64,000 nucleotides of DNA from positions 1-64,000 of the forward strand of contig CAKQME010000002.1 in the NCBI GenBank assembly GCA_934254815.1, written 5' to 3'. A program made the position numbers and the translations under genes. Below, in pieces: positions 22,393 to 29,710 of this stretch. A model generated the notes under the pieces. The model ran no database searches. It saw only the letters and a list, made by a program, of their open reading frames with translations, and was not told the DNA's origin. How positions within the stretch are numbered: position 1 is the first letter of the stretch; every line of letters begins with the position of its first letter. Source of the stretch: an uncultured Clostridia bacterium. Lineage in GTDB: Bacteria > Bacillota > Clostridia > Christensenellales > Borkfalkiaceae.

Positions 22393-23517
22393 CTAACTCA
22401 ATGTGATTTCGTCTAACGCGGAGATTAACGCTTTTATTTCTCTCCGCGTGTTCATAGGCGAAGCGCTGACTCTTACGAGTCCGAATTTTTCCGTGCCTAA
22501 AAACTTATGCATCAGCGGCGCGCAGTGATATCCGCCGCGCACGGCTATGTCGTATCTTTCCGATAATAAATCGGCTACTTCCTGCGACGGAATTTCTTTG
22601 TGCTTAAACGCGACTATTCCGCAGGGGTTAGGCAAAGAGTATACCGTGAGATACGGTCTGTCCGAAAGTTCGGAAATAAGTCTGTCGGTTAAGGCGGTAA
22701 GTTGCCCGGCGGTGTAAGATAACGCGCCGCAGGCGTAAGCCGCGCCCTCTTTAAGCGAACGTATTGCCGGCAGGGCGAGAGTACCCGCTTCGAGACGGTC
22801 GGGGAGATCGTCGGGCATATCGGGGTTAAAGCTGTCGATGCCGGTTCCGCCGCGAAGTAACGGCTTAATAACCGTTCTGTTGCCTAATATAAGCGCGCCT
22901 GCGCCTTGTATTGAATATAAGCCTTTATGCCCCGCAAGACAAAGCGCGTCGCATTTGAGTTTTTGTACGTCAAGGGGGATATGTCCGCCTGCCTGCGCGC
23001 CGTCAACGATATAATTTATGTTGCGTTTTTCGAGCATTTCGCCTATAGCGTATACGTCGTTTGGCGCGCCCGTAACGTTCGATACGGCGTTTACCACGAC
23101 AAGTCGGGTTTCGTCGGTAAGGGCGTTTGCGATATCGTCGGCAGTAACGCCGCCCGTTTCGGGCGCAACGACGGTAAGAGTGATTTCTCCGCGTTTTTCA
23201 AGGTCGTAAAGCGGTCTTAAAACGGAATTGTGTTCGGTTACTGTGGTTACGACGTTCGAACCGCTCGTCGCCAAACCGTATATCGCTTGATTAAGCGCGG
23301 CGGTGCAATTAGCAGTAAAAATTACTCGTTCGATTTTTGCCGAAAATATCCGCGCAAGGGTTTTTCTCGTTTCGTATACTTCGTCGGCGCAGGTTACTGC
23401 AAGTCTGTGACCGCTTCGCCCGGCGTTGGCGTTAAGATATTTCATTGCGAAAAATGCCGCTTCGATTGCTTGCGACGGCTTGAAGCCTCCCGTAGCCGCG
23501 TTGTCAAGATAGATCAT
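22393..23517 (-). CDS. Cysteine desulfurase-family aminotransferase (class V, CsdB-like)
   Basis: This 374-residue PLP enzyme starts MIYLDNAATGGFKPSQAIEA and has VTTVTEHNSVLRPL and the PLP lysine in CLAGHKGLYSIQGAGAL. A C-terminal cysteine in RGGYHCAPLMHKFLG corresponds to the persulfide Cys of group II desulfurases. It would mobilise sulfur (or selenium) from cysteine or selenocysteine. The divergent neighbour is a DUF3343 Se/S-carrier-like gene. Start chosen after TGAGG. Confidence 0.92.
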   Translation of the reverse strand: MIYLDNAATGGFKPSQAIEAAFFAMKYLNANAGRSGHRLAVTCADEVYETRKTLARIFSAKIERVIFTANCTAALNQAIYGLATSGSNVVTTVTEHNSVLRPLYDLEKRGEITLTVVAPETGGVTADDIANALTDETRLVVVNAVSNVTGAPNDVYAIGEMLEKRNINYIVDGAQAGGHIPLDVQKLKCDALCLAGHKGLYSIQGAGALILGNRTVIKPLLRGGTGIDSFNPDMPDDLPDRLEAGTLALPAIRSLKEGAAYACGALSYTAGQLTALTDRLISELSDRPYLTVYSLPNPCGIVAFKHKEIPSQEVADLLSERYDIAVRGGYHCAPLMHKFLGTEKFGLVRVSASPMNTRREIKALISALDEITLS

Positions 23518-23597
23518 ATACACCTCAGAAAATGCTTTGATAATAATAATCTATTTATGGCGCGGCGGATAAATGCCAAACCAAGGAGAAATTTATT

Positions 23598-23855
23598 ATG
23601 CAATATTGTCTTGCTGTATTCCGTTCGCGAACGCAGGTGTTCGAATTTACGGATATTTTGCTCGGCGGCGGGGTAAACTGTAAAGTTGTAAGCACCCCTG
23701 CCGACGCTCATATAGGTTGCGGCGTCTGCGCTAAATTTCCGCGTATAAATTTACCTTTCGCGGAAGACGTTATAAACCGTTACTCGCTTACGTCGTTTAA
23801 AGGTTTTTATATTTACGAAAAAACCCCTTACGGAGTGAGAACGGGAAGATTATAA
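23598..23855 (+). CDS. DUF3343 / putative Se-S carrier-like protein
   Basis: This 85-residue protein contains QYCLAVFRSRTQVFEFTDIL, CKVVSTPADAHIGCGVCAKF and SLTSFKGFYIYE, the DUF3343 (PF11823-type) pattern with the GCGxC motif. The family is thought to act as a small selenium or sulfur carrier and often neighbours desulfurases; the function is not proven. Shine-Dalgarno AAGGAG. It is divergent from the desulfurase and ends at an intrinsic terminator. Confidence 0.88.
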   Translation: MQYCLAVFRSRTQVFEFTDILLGGGVNCKVVSTPADAHIGCGVCAKFPRINLPFAEDVINRYSLTSFKGFYIYEKTPYGVRTGRL

Positions 23856-23876
23856 GAGATTATAAAAAAATAATAA

Positions 23877-23910
23877 AAACGCCCCTTTTTGTTTGTGAAA
23901 TCGGGCGTTT
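23877..23910 (+). terminator. Terminator of the DUF3343 gene
   Basis: The stem AAACGCCC (23877-23884) / GGGCGTTT (23903-23910) is followed by TGTGTT. The loop holds the -35 of the next promoter. Confidence 0.7.
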
Positions 23911-23921
23911 TGTGTTAAAAT
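23893..23921 (+). promoter_or_regulatory. Promoter of the nth-obg-yhbY operon, leaderless geometry
   Basis: TTGTGA (23893-23898), 17-bp spacer, TAAAAT (23916-23921), and the ATG of nth begins 9 bases after the -10. It overlaps the upstream terminator. Confidence 0.5.
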
Positions 23922-23929
23922 TATTATGT

Positions 23930-24559
23930 ATGACGAAAGAAAAAGCTTTAAAGGTGTGCGAGGCGCTTGAAAATGCCTATCCCGACGCGCGCCCCGCGTT
24001 GAAATTCAAAACCCCATACGAATTGCTCGTGGCGGTTATTCTTTCGGCGCAATGTACCGACGAAAGGGTAAATAAAGTAACCGCCGAACTGTTCAAACGC
24101 GCCGATACGCCCGAAAAAATGCTTACGCTTACGCAGAGCGAACTCGAAAAATACATTTATTCGTGCGGGTTTTATCGCGCCAAGGCGGAACATATTCTCG
24201 CGGCGAGCAGGACTATCTGCGAAAAGTTTAACGGACAAGTTCCGTCCGCGCTCGAAGATTTGCGCACGCTTGCGGGGGTCGGCAGAAAGACGGCTAACGT
24301 AGTTTACAGCGTGGCGTTTAACGGCGACGCGATCGCGGTGGATACGCACGTTTTCCGCGTGGCGGCAAGAATAGGGCTTGCCAAGGGTAAAGACCCTTAC
24401 GATACGGAAAAGAAATTGATGAAAATAATACCTAAGTCCGAATGGTCGAAAATGCACCATTGCCTTATATGGCACGGCAGAAAGGTATGTTCGGCGCGTT
24501 CGCCAAAGTGCGAAACATGCGCGATAAACGCTCTGTGCGAGAGTTTTAAAAGAGGTTGA
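23930..24559 (+). CDS. nth: Endonuclease III
   Basis: This 209-residue base-excision repair glycosylase/AP lyase has the helix-hairpin-helix with catalytic lysine (LAGVGRKTANVVYS), the catalytic Asp in VDTHVFRVAARIGL, and a C-terminal 4Fe-4S motif C-x6-C-x2-C-x5-C (CSARSPKCETCAINALC). The start at 23930 matches family length. It leads an operon with obg and yhbY. Confidence 0.97.
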   Translation: MTKEKALKVCEALENAYPDARPALKFKTPYELLVAVILSAQCTDERVNKVTAELFKRADTPEKMLTLTQSELEKYIYSCGFYRAKAEHILAASRTICEKFNGQVPSALEDLRTLAGVGRKTANVVYSVAFNGDAIAVDTHVFRVAARIGLAKGKDPYDTEKKLMKIIPKSEWSKMHHCLIWHGRKVCSARSPKCETCAINALCESFKRG

Positions 24560-24560
24560 T

Positions 24561-25829
24561 ATGTTTGTAGACAGAGAAGTTATTACTTTAAAATCGGGTG
24601 ACGGCGGCGACGGCGCGGTGTCGTTTATGCGCTATAAAGGCGTTGCCAACGGCGGACCCGACGGCGGCGACGGCGGCAGAGGCGGAAACATTTATTTCGT
24701 CGGAGACCGCCATAAATCGAGCCTTATCGATTTTATGTACAAGAGAAAATACACTGCCGAAAACGGCGGCAAGGGCGAACCTAATAAACGCCACGGCAAA
24801 GACGGAGAAGATCTGTATATCGAAGTTCCGCTCGGCACGGTCGTAAAAGACGCGCAGACCGAAAAAATTATATGCGATATGTATTACGACGGGCAGAAAA
24901 CGCTTGTTCTGGAGGGAGGAAACGGCGGCAAAGGCAATCTGCATTTCTGTACGAGCCGTCGGCACGCTCCGCATTTTTCGCAGGCGGGCGAAAAAACAGA
25001 GATACGCCGCGTAGTGCTTGAGCTTAAAACCATTGCCGACGTAGGGCTGATAGGCTTTCCGAACGTGGGCAAATCTACGCTTTTGTCTAAAGTGTCCGGC
25101 GCAAGACCCAAAATCGCGAACTATCATTTCACGACGATGTCCCCCAATCTCGGCGTGGTGAAATATTACGACGATAGTTTTGTCTGCGCGGATATTCCCG
25201 GTCTTATCGAGGGGGCGTCCGAGGGGGCGGGGCTTGGTTTCGAGTTTTTAAGGCATATCGAGAGAACGAGAATACTCGTACACGTCGTTGATATTTCGGG
25301 CGTTGAGGGGAGAGACCCTTACGAAGATTATAAACAGATAAACGCAGAACTTAAAGGTTATTCGAAAGAGCTTGCAAAAAGACCGCAGGTGGTCGTGCTT
25401 AATAAATGCGACATGCCGTCTGCCGAAGAAAACGCGAAAGCCTTTAAAAAGAAAATCGGCAGCAGAAAGAAAGTGTTTAAAATATGCGCTCTGACCGGCG
25501 ACGGAACCGAAGAACTCGTCAGATACCTTGTAGGTATGCTTGCGGAAATGCCTGCGCCCGAACCGATAGCGCACGAAGAGTTTAAGTACGAGAAAGCGGA
25601 CGTAAGAAAGTTCAGCGTTGCTTACGATAAGGAAGACAACGTGTACGTCGTCGACGGACCTATCGTAAAATTACTCGAAAGAAACGTAATTTTAGACGAT
25701 ATGGACAGTCTTGCGTATATGCACAAAACGCTTAAAGATTACGGTGTGCTTGACGCGCTCAGAAAAGCGGGCGCGAAAGACGGCGATACCGTATTGATAG
25801 GCGAAACCGAATTCGATTACGTCGATTAA
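24561..25829 (+). CDS. obg: Obg/CgtA ribosome-assembly GTPase
   Basis: This 422-residue protein has the glycine-rich Obg fold at residues 1-158 (VITLKSGDGGDGAVSFMRYK, GGPDGGDGGRGGNIYF). The GTPase domain has GFPNVGKSTLLSKV, ADIPGLIEGASEGAGLG and LNKCDMP. A C-terminal OCT domain (VRKFSVAYDKEDNVYVVDG) follows. It acts in 50S maturation and the stringent response. The ATG is 2 bp after the nth stop, with AGAGG inside nth as Shine-Dalgarno. Confidence 0.98.
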   Translation: MFVDREVITLKSGDGGDGAVSFMRYKGVANGGPDGGDGGRGGNIYFVGDRHKSSLIDFMYKRKYTAENGGKGEPNKRHGKDGEDLYIEVPLGTVVKDAQTEKIICDMYYDGQKTLVLEGGNGGKGNLHFCTSRRHAPHFSQAGEKTEIRRVVLELKTIADVGLIGFPNVGKSTLLSKVSGARPKIANYHFTTMSPNLGVVKYYDDSFVCADIPGLIEGASEGAGLGFEFLRHIERTRILVHVVDISGVEGRDPYEDYKQINAELKGYSKELAKRPQVVVLNKCDMPSAEENAKAFKKKIGSRKKVFKICALTGDGTEELVRYLVGMLAEMPAPEPIAHEEFKYEKADVRKFSVAYDKEDNVYVVDGPIVKLLERNVILDDMDSLAYMHKTLKDYGVLDALRKAGAKDGDTVLIGETEFDYVD

Positions 25830-25841
25830 AGGAGAATAAAA

Positions 25842-26129
25842 ATGACGACTAAAGAGAGAAGTATATTGCGTTCCAGAGCGCAGACGATAGAATCTATCGG
25901 GCAGATAGGCAAGGGCGGTATAAGCGACAATATGTTGAAAGGTTTGTCCGACGCGCTCGAAGCCCGCGAACTCATAAAATTAACGGTACTCAAAAATTCC
26001 GATGACGAAGCGAGATTTTTAGCCGACGAAATAGCCGAAAAATTAAATGCGGAAGCGGTTTGTACGATAGGGCATAAGATAGTATTGTATCGCCGCAGTC
26101 AAAAAGAAAACATAATTCATTTGTTATAA
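25842..26129 (+). CDS. yhbY: YhbY-family CRM RNA-binding protein
   Basis: This 95-residue protein has the KH-like CRM fold: LRSRAQTIESIGQIGKGGIS, LSDALEARELIKLTVLKN and CTIGHKIVLYRR with the GxxG-type loop. It binds pre-50S particles and often follows obg. Shine-Dalgarno AAAGGAG. Confidence 0.95.
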   Translation: MTTKERSILRSRAQTIESIGQIGKGGISDNMLKGLSDALEARELIKLTVLKNSDDEARFLADEIAEKLNAEAVCTIGHKIVLYRRSQKENIIHLL

Positions 26130-26136
26130 GCTTTAC

Positions 26137-26254
26137 AAAGCGGACGCTTGTTCGGCGGGATATTTCGCTTTAGCTTGATATGACGGTTTATTTAAAATTT
26201 TTTTCTGTCATTCTGAGCTTTTGCGAAGAAACCCACGGAATAAGCGTCCGCTTT
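26137..26254. terminator. Large hairpin, repeat-derived bidirectional terminator
   Basis: AAAGCGGACGCTT (26137-26149) pairs with AAGCGTCCGCTTT (26242-26254). Inside, CGGGATATTTCGC...GATATGAC faces GTCATTCTGAGC...GAAACCC across an A/T-rich centre. TATTTTT follows on the plus strand. It fills the gap between yhbY and the converging LysR gene. The inner arms belong to the same repeat family as 21223-21623. Confidence 0.75.
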
Positions 26255-26266
26255 ATTTTTGCTCTT

Positions 26267-27154
26267 TTATAAATTTTCCAGTATTTTTTCAAAGGCTTTC
26301 GCCGCGACCGATAACGAAAAATCCGAACGTTTTATAAGGCAGACTTCGCGCGGGGCGATCGCCTCTTCTGTTTTAAGTTCGAATACTTCGCCGTCCGCCA
26401 ACTCCTTTTCGGCAAACGACGCGGGTATAAAACCTATTCCAAGATTATTTTTTACGATAGGCAATATCTGGTGAGAAGTCGAAACTTCTATGTCGGGCGA
26501 GAACTCAAGACCGTTCTTGCGGAAGATGTTCGCGTAATATTCATAGGTCTTGCTCGCTTTGTTAAGGCTTATAATGCAATGCTTTGATAACTCGCGGAAA
26601 CTTACTTTTTCGTTAGTCAGATATTTGTATCTTTCTCCGCAGACCACTATGTCCTGAAATTTTTTTATAGACGTCGATTTAATCGGTTTATCCAAATCGA
26701 ACGGAGTGGCAATCAGGGCGAAATCTACCGCTTGGTTTTTAACCGCGCTTATCGCCTGTATGTTTGTGAGATTTATAAGGTTAAACTTTATTTTCGGATA
26801 TAACGAGTGGTATCTGACGAGCGCGTTCATTAAAACCTCGTGTAAAGCCGTTTCCGACACGCCTATTCTTATAATACCCTCTTCGAACCCGTTGTATCTC
26901 GAAAGCTCTTCTTCGGCGGCGGATATCTGTTCGTAGGCGATAGCTACGCGCCTGAACAACTTTTCACCCTCCGGCGTAAGCGTAACGCCCTTGTTCGAAC
27001 GGCTGAATAATACGCAGCCTAAATCTCTTTCGAGATTTTTTATCGCGCGCGTTACGTTGGGTTGCTCCGAAAAAAGAGCTTCGGCGGCAGCGGTTATGTT
27101 GCCGTATTTCGCCACGAAATAAAACGTCTTGTAATTTTCGAAATTAGTATTCAT
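26267..27154 (-). CDS. LysR-family transcriptional regulator
   Basis: This 295-residue protein has an N-terminal winged helix (FYFVAKYGNITAAAEALFSEQPNVTRAIKNLE, GCVLFSRSNKGVTLTPEGE) and a C-terminal type-2 periplasmic-binding fold. It is divergent from the DUF1275 gene, with a 32-bp dyad between them, so it probably controls that gene and whatever is cotranscribed with it. The effector is unknown. Shine-Dalgarno AAAGG. Confidence 0.95.
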   Translation of the reverse strand: MNTNFENYKTFYFVAKYGNITAAAEALFSEQPNVTRAIKNLERDLGCVLFSRSNKGVTLTPEGEKLFRRVAIAYEQISAAEEELSRYNGFEEGIIRIGVSETALHEVLMNALVRYHSLYPKIKFNLINLTNIQAISAVKNQAVDFALIATPFDLDKPIKSTSIKKFQDIVVCGERYKYLTNEKVSFRELSKHCIISLNKASKTYEYYANIFRKNGLEFSPDIEVSTSHQILPIVKNNLGIGFIPASFAEKELADGEVFELKTEEAIAPREVCLIKRSDFSLSVAAKAFEKILENL

Positions 27155-27186
27155 TTTTACCTTTTAACATATCAAAAAGATATTGT

Positions 27187-27234
27187 CGGTATTGTAAATA
27201 TATATTTTACAGATACCGATGAAAAGATTATAAT
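27187..27234 (+). promoter_or_regulatory. LysR-type operator dyad overlapping the promoter of DUF1275-atp
   Basis: CGGTATtGTAAA (27187-27198) is inverted as TTTACagATACCG (27206-27218). The right arm contains the -35 TTTACA (27206-27211), 17 bp from TATAAT (27229-27234). Binding there would directly affect polymerase. The leader to the ATG at 27266 has AAGGAAG as Shine-Dalgarno. Confidence 0.7.
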
Positions 27235-27265
27235 GTATTTTGTCAATTAAGTCAAGGAAGTTTTT

Positions 27266-27967
27266 ATGAAAAAAACCAAAAACGAAATTTCGCAGTCGAT
27301 GTTGATGCTCGTATTTATAATATTGTCGGGCGGACTGCAAGACGCTTATTCGTATTTCTGCCGTGACGGAGTGTTTGCCAACGCTCAGACGGGGAATATA
27401 GTGTTTCTCGGCGTAAATATAGTAAACGGCGACGGGGCGGGTGTTCTGAAATACCTTGTTCCCGTGGCGTTTTTCGCGCTCGGCGCGATTCTTGCCAAAA
27501 CATTGTTTTTTATTTTCGATAAAAAAAGAGTGTTCTGGAAACAGACGGTATTGCTTGTCGAAACCGTCGCGCTGTTTGTCGTAGGTTTTATGCCGCAAAG
27601 TTTGAATTTATACGCGAACGCGCTTGTGTCTTTCGCCTGCGCCATGCAGGTTCTATCGTTTGATCAAATATACGGTAACGATTTCGCAAGCACTATGTGT
27701 ATCGGTAATATCGTAAGAATGTCGGGTTCGTTGGTAACTGCCGTAGCGAAAAAGGATAAAGCCGCTTTTAAACGTTTCGGCTTGTATTTCGCTGTCGTTC
27801 TTATATTTGCAATCGGGGCGGGCGCGGGATATTTGCTGCAAAAGGCTTTTGGAAATTACGCTATAATGTTTTCCGCCGCGCTTACTTTTATCGCGTCTTT
27901 CGCCTTTATAGGTAAAGAAAAACGCGAAGTCGACGAAAAGTCGGATAAAAACGAGGTGAACTTATGA
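27266..27967 (+). CDS. DUF1275 (YoaK-like) membrane protein
   Basis: This 233-residue protein has about six hydrophobic segments (LMLVFIILSGGLQDAYSYF, YLVPVAFFALGAILAKTLFF, TVLLVETVALFVVGF and others) and the family pattern FANAQTGNIVFLG with a later TMCIGNIVRMSGSL. Family function is not established. It overlaps the ATP synthase a-subunit gene by 4 bp (ATGA), so the two are translationally coupled. Confidence 0.9.
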   Translation: MKKTKNEISQSMLMLVFIILSGGLQDAYSYFCRDGVFANAQTGNIVFLGVNIVNGDGAGVLKYLVPVAFFALGAILAKTLFFIFDKKRVFWKQTVLLVETVALFVVGFMPQSLNLYANALVSFACAMQVLSFDQIYGNDFASTMCIGNIVRMSGSLVTAVAKKDKAAFKRFGLYFAVVLIFAIGAGAGYLLQKAFGNYAIMFSAALTFIASFAFIGKEKREVDEKSDKNEVNL

Positions 27968-28797
27968 AAAAGAATAAGGCGATTGTTCTCGTCGCAGGGC
28001 TTATAATTATAGTTTTGCTGCTCGTGGGGATATTTCTTATCCCGGCAAATCAAAACGGCGAAAGCATAAACGAGGCTATGCGAGACGAGGTTTTGCATGA
28101 AACGAATAAAATAAACCTGTTCGGTCTTGAGGTGAATCCGGGACTTATATCGGCTTTTACCGTTACGGGAATAATATTCGTTTTCGCGCTGATAGTAAGA
28201 ATTTTCGTTATTCCGAGATTTACTTACGTTCCGAAAAAATTTCAGCTTGTTCTTGAAACCGCAGTCGGAACTTTCGACGATATGGCAAAAACGAGCAGCC
28301 CCGACAGAAACAAATTTTTAGGCGCGTATATTTTTACGGCTGCGGCTTATATCTTTGTCGGAACGCTGTTTGAATTGTTGGGCGCGCAGGCGGTAACAAC
28401 GTTAAACCGCCCGATATCGCTTCCCGCGCCGCTGGCGGATATAAACGGAGCTATCACGATGGGGTGCATATCTTATCTTGTTATTCTGAGCGGCGGACTT
28501 GTCTCCAACGGAATAAAAGGCGTGGGGAAAACCCTCAAAGATTTTTCGTTGCCGATTTCGATGAGCTTTCGTCTGTTCGGCGCGCTTTTGTCGGGCGCGC
28601 TCGTTACCGAGCTGGTGTATTATTTTTCGGCTTTGTCGTTCGTTCTGCCTGTTGTGGTAGGCGTAATGTTCACGATTCTGCACGCGCTCATTCAGGCTTA
28701 TGTTTTGACGATGCTGACGTCGCTTTTTTACGGCGAAGTATCCGAAAAGAAAACAATTCAATTAAAAAATAAAAAAGAGGTAAAGAAAAATGTTTAA
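27964..28797 (+). CDS. atpB: F-type ATP synthase subunit a
   Basis: This 277-residue membrane stator forms the ion half-channels. The essential Arg is in SMSFRLFGALLSGALVTELV, and the C-terminal helix motif VMFTILHALIQAYVLTMLTSLF is typical. An N-terminal hydrophobic segment (IVLVAGLIIIVLLLVGIFL) could be an extra helix or signal. It is the first atp gene of the operon; no atpI is present, the DUF1275 gene being in its place. Confidence 0.95.
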   Translation: MKKNKAIVLVAGLIIIVLLLVGIFLIPANQNGESINEAMRDEVLHETNKINLFGLEVNPGLISAFTVTGIIFVFALIVRIFVIPRFTYVPKKFQLVLETAVGTFDDMAKTSSPDRNKFLGAYIFTAAAYIFVGTLFELLGAQAVTTLNRPISLPAPLADINGAITMGCISYLVILSGGLVSNGIKGVGKTLKDFSLPISMSFRLFGALLSGALVTELVYYFSALSFVLPVVVGVMFTILHALIQAYVLTMLTSLFYGEVSEKKTIQLKNKKEVKKNV

Positions 28798-29203
28798 AAT
28801 TTTAAAACGAGTTTCATTTGTTATATGCGCCGTCGCGCTGGTTGCCGCCGTCGCGGTTCCCGCCGTAAAATCGGTGGTTTACGCCGCTGACGAAAATCGG
28901 ACGCAAATAGTCGAACAGGCGGATAAGACGGTCGGTCAGGAGAATACCGAAAACTCGTCGACGGAAACGACGGATGACGCCAAAGGCAGTAAGGCAATCG
29001 CGGCGGGTATCTGCGTTGGTCTTGCCGCTGCGCTCGGCGCGTTGGCGATGGGCTTGGCTATAGCTAAATCAAACGAGGCGATAGCCCGTCAACCCGAAGC
29101 GACTTCGCAGATAAAATCGGGTTTGATGCTCGGCTTGGTATTTATAGAAACCGCTATAATTTACGCGTTGATAGTAGCTATTCTGGTAATATTCGTTCTG
29201 TAA
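28790..29203 (+). CDS. atpE: F-type ATP synthase subunit c with signal peptide and long N-terminal extension
   Basis: This 137-residue protein is much longer than the usual 75-90. Residues 1-33 look like a signal peptide (VSFVICAVALVAAVAVPAV, ending YAADE), followed by about 35 acidic, Thr/Ser-rich residues. The c hairpin then runs from about residue 67: IAAGICVGLAAALGALAMGL, the polar loop NEAIARQPEA and helix 2 with the ion-binding Glu in GLVFIETAIIYALIVAI. The Gln of the sodium motif in helix 1 aligns with Met, which favours proton coupling. It overlaps atpB by 8 bp. Confidence 0.93.
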   Translation: MFKILKRVSFVICAVALVAAVAVPAVKSVVYAADENRTQIVEQADKTVGQENTENSSTETTDDAKGSKAIAAGICVGLAAALGALAMGLAIAKSNEAIARQPEATSQIKSGLMLGLVFIETAIIYALIVAILVIFVL

Positions 29204-29212
29204 GGTGGGTAT

Positions 29213-29710
29213 ATGAGCAATCTTCTTTTGAGCGGTATTCCGCTGAATATAGACGTGCGGCAAATACTTTTGCATTTGCTCAATCTCGTAATATTGTTTC
29301 TTGTTCTGTATTTACTGCTCTATAATCCCGTAAAGAAATTTATGGAAAAACGTAAGAAATATTACGAAGAACTCGACGAACGCAGTAAGGCGGAACTTGC
29401 CGCGGCGGAAAAGAAAAAGGCGACTTACGACGAATTGTTAGGCAACGCCGATAATGAAATCCTGGATAAAAAGCGTGCGGCTATAGCCGAAGCAAGAGCG
29501 GAAAGCGAGAAAATAATCAAGTCTGCCGAAAACGAATCCGCCGCTATATTGAAAAAGGCGGATATAAAGGCGGAAGAAATAAAGAAACGCGCCGAAGAAC
29601 AGATTAAAGAAGAACTTTCGGACGTTATTACGAAAGCGGCGAAAGAGAAAATCGAAAAAGCTTGTTCTGTCGACGGTTTTTTGTCGGAGAATGTAAAAAA
29701 TGTCGAATAA
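29213..29710 (+). CDS. atpF: F-type ATP synthase subunit b
   Basis: This 165-residue protein has one N-terminal helix (ILLHLLNLVILFLVLYLLLY) and a long charged coiled coil (KKFMEKRKKYYEELDERSKA, EEQIKEELSDVITKAAKEKI). It is the peripheral stalk. The gene overlaps the following alpha gene by 11 bp, exactly where a delta gene would be expected. Confidence 0.95.
   Translation: MSNLLLSGIPLNIDVRQILLHLLNLVILFLVLYLLLYNPVKKFMEKRKKYYEELDERSKAELAAAEKKKATYDELLGNADNEILDKKRAAIAEARAESEKIIKSAENESAAILKKADIKAEEIKKRAEEQIKEELSDVITKAAKEKIEKACSVDGFLSENVKNVE

Noticed and set aside
28790..29203. Sodium-type ATP synthase c ring
   Set aside because: The helix-1 Gln of the sodium site aligns with Met, and the residues after the Glu read Thr-Ala rather than Ser-Thr. 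Proton coupling is more likely.
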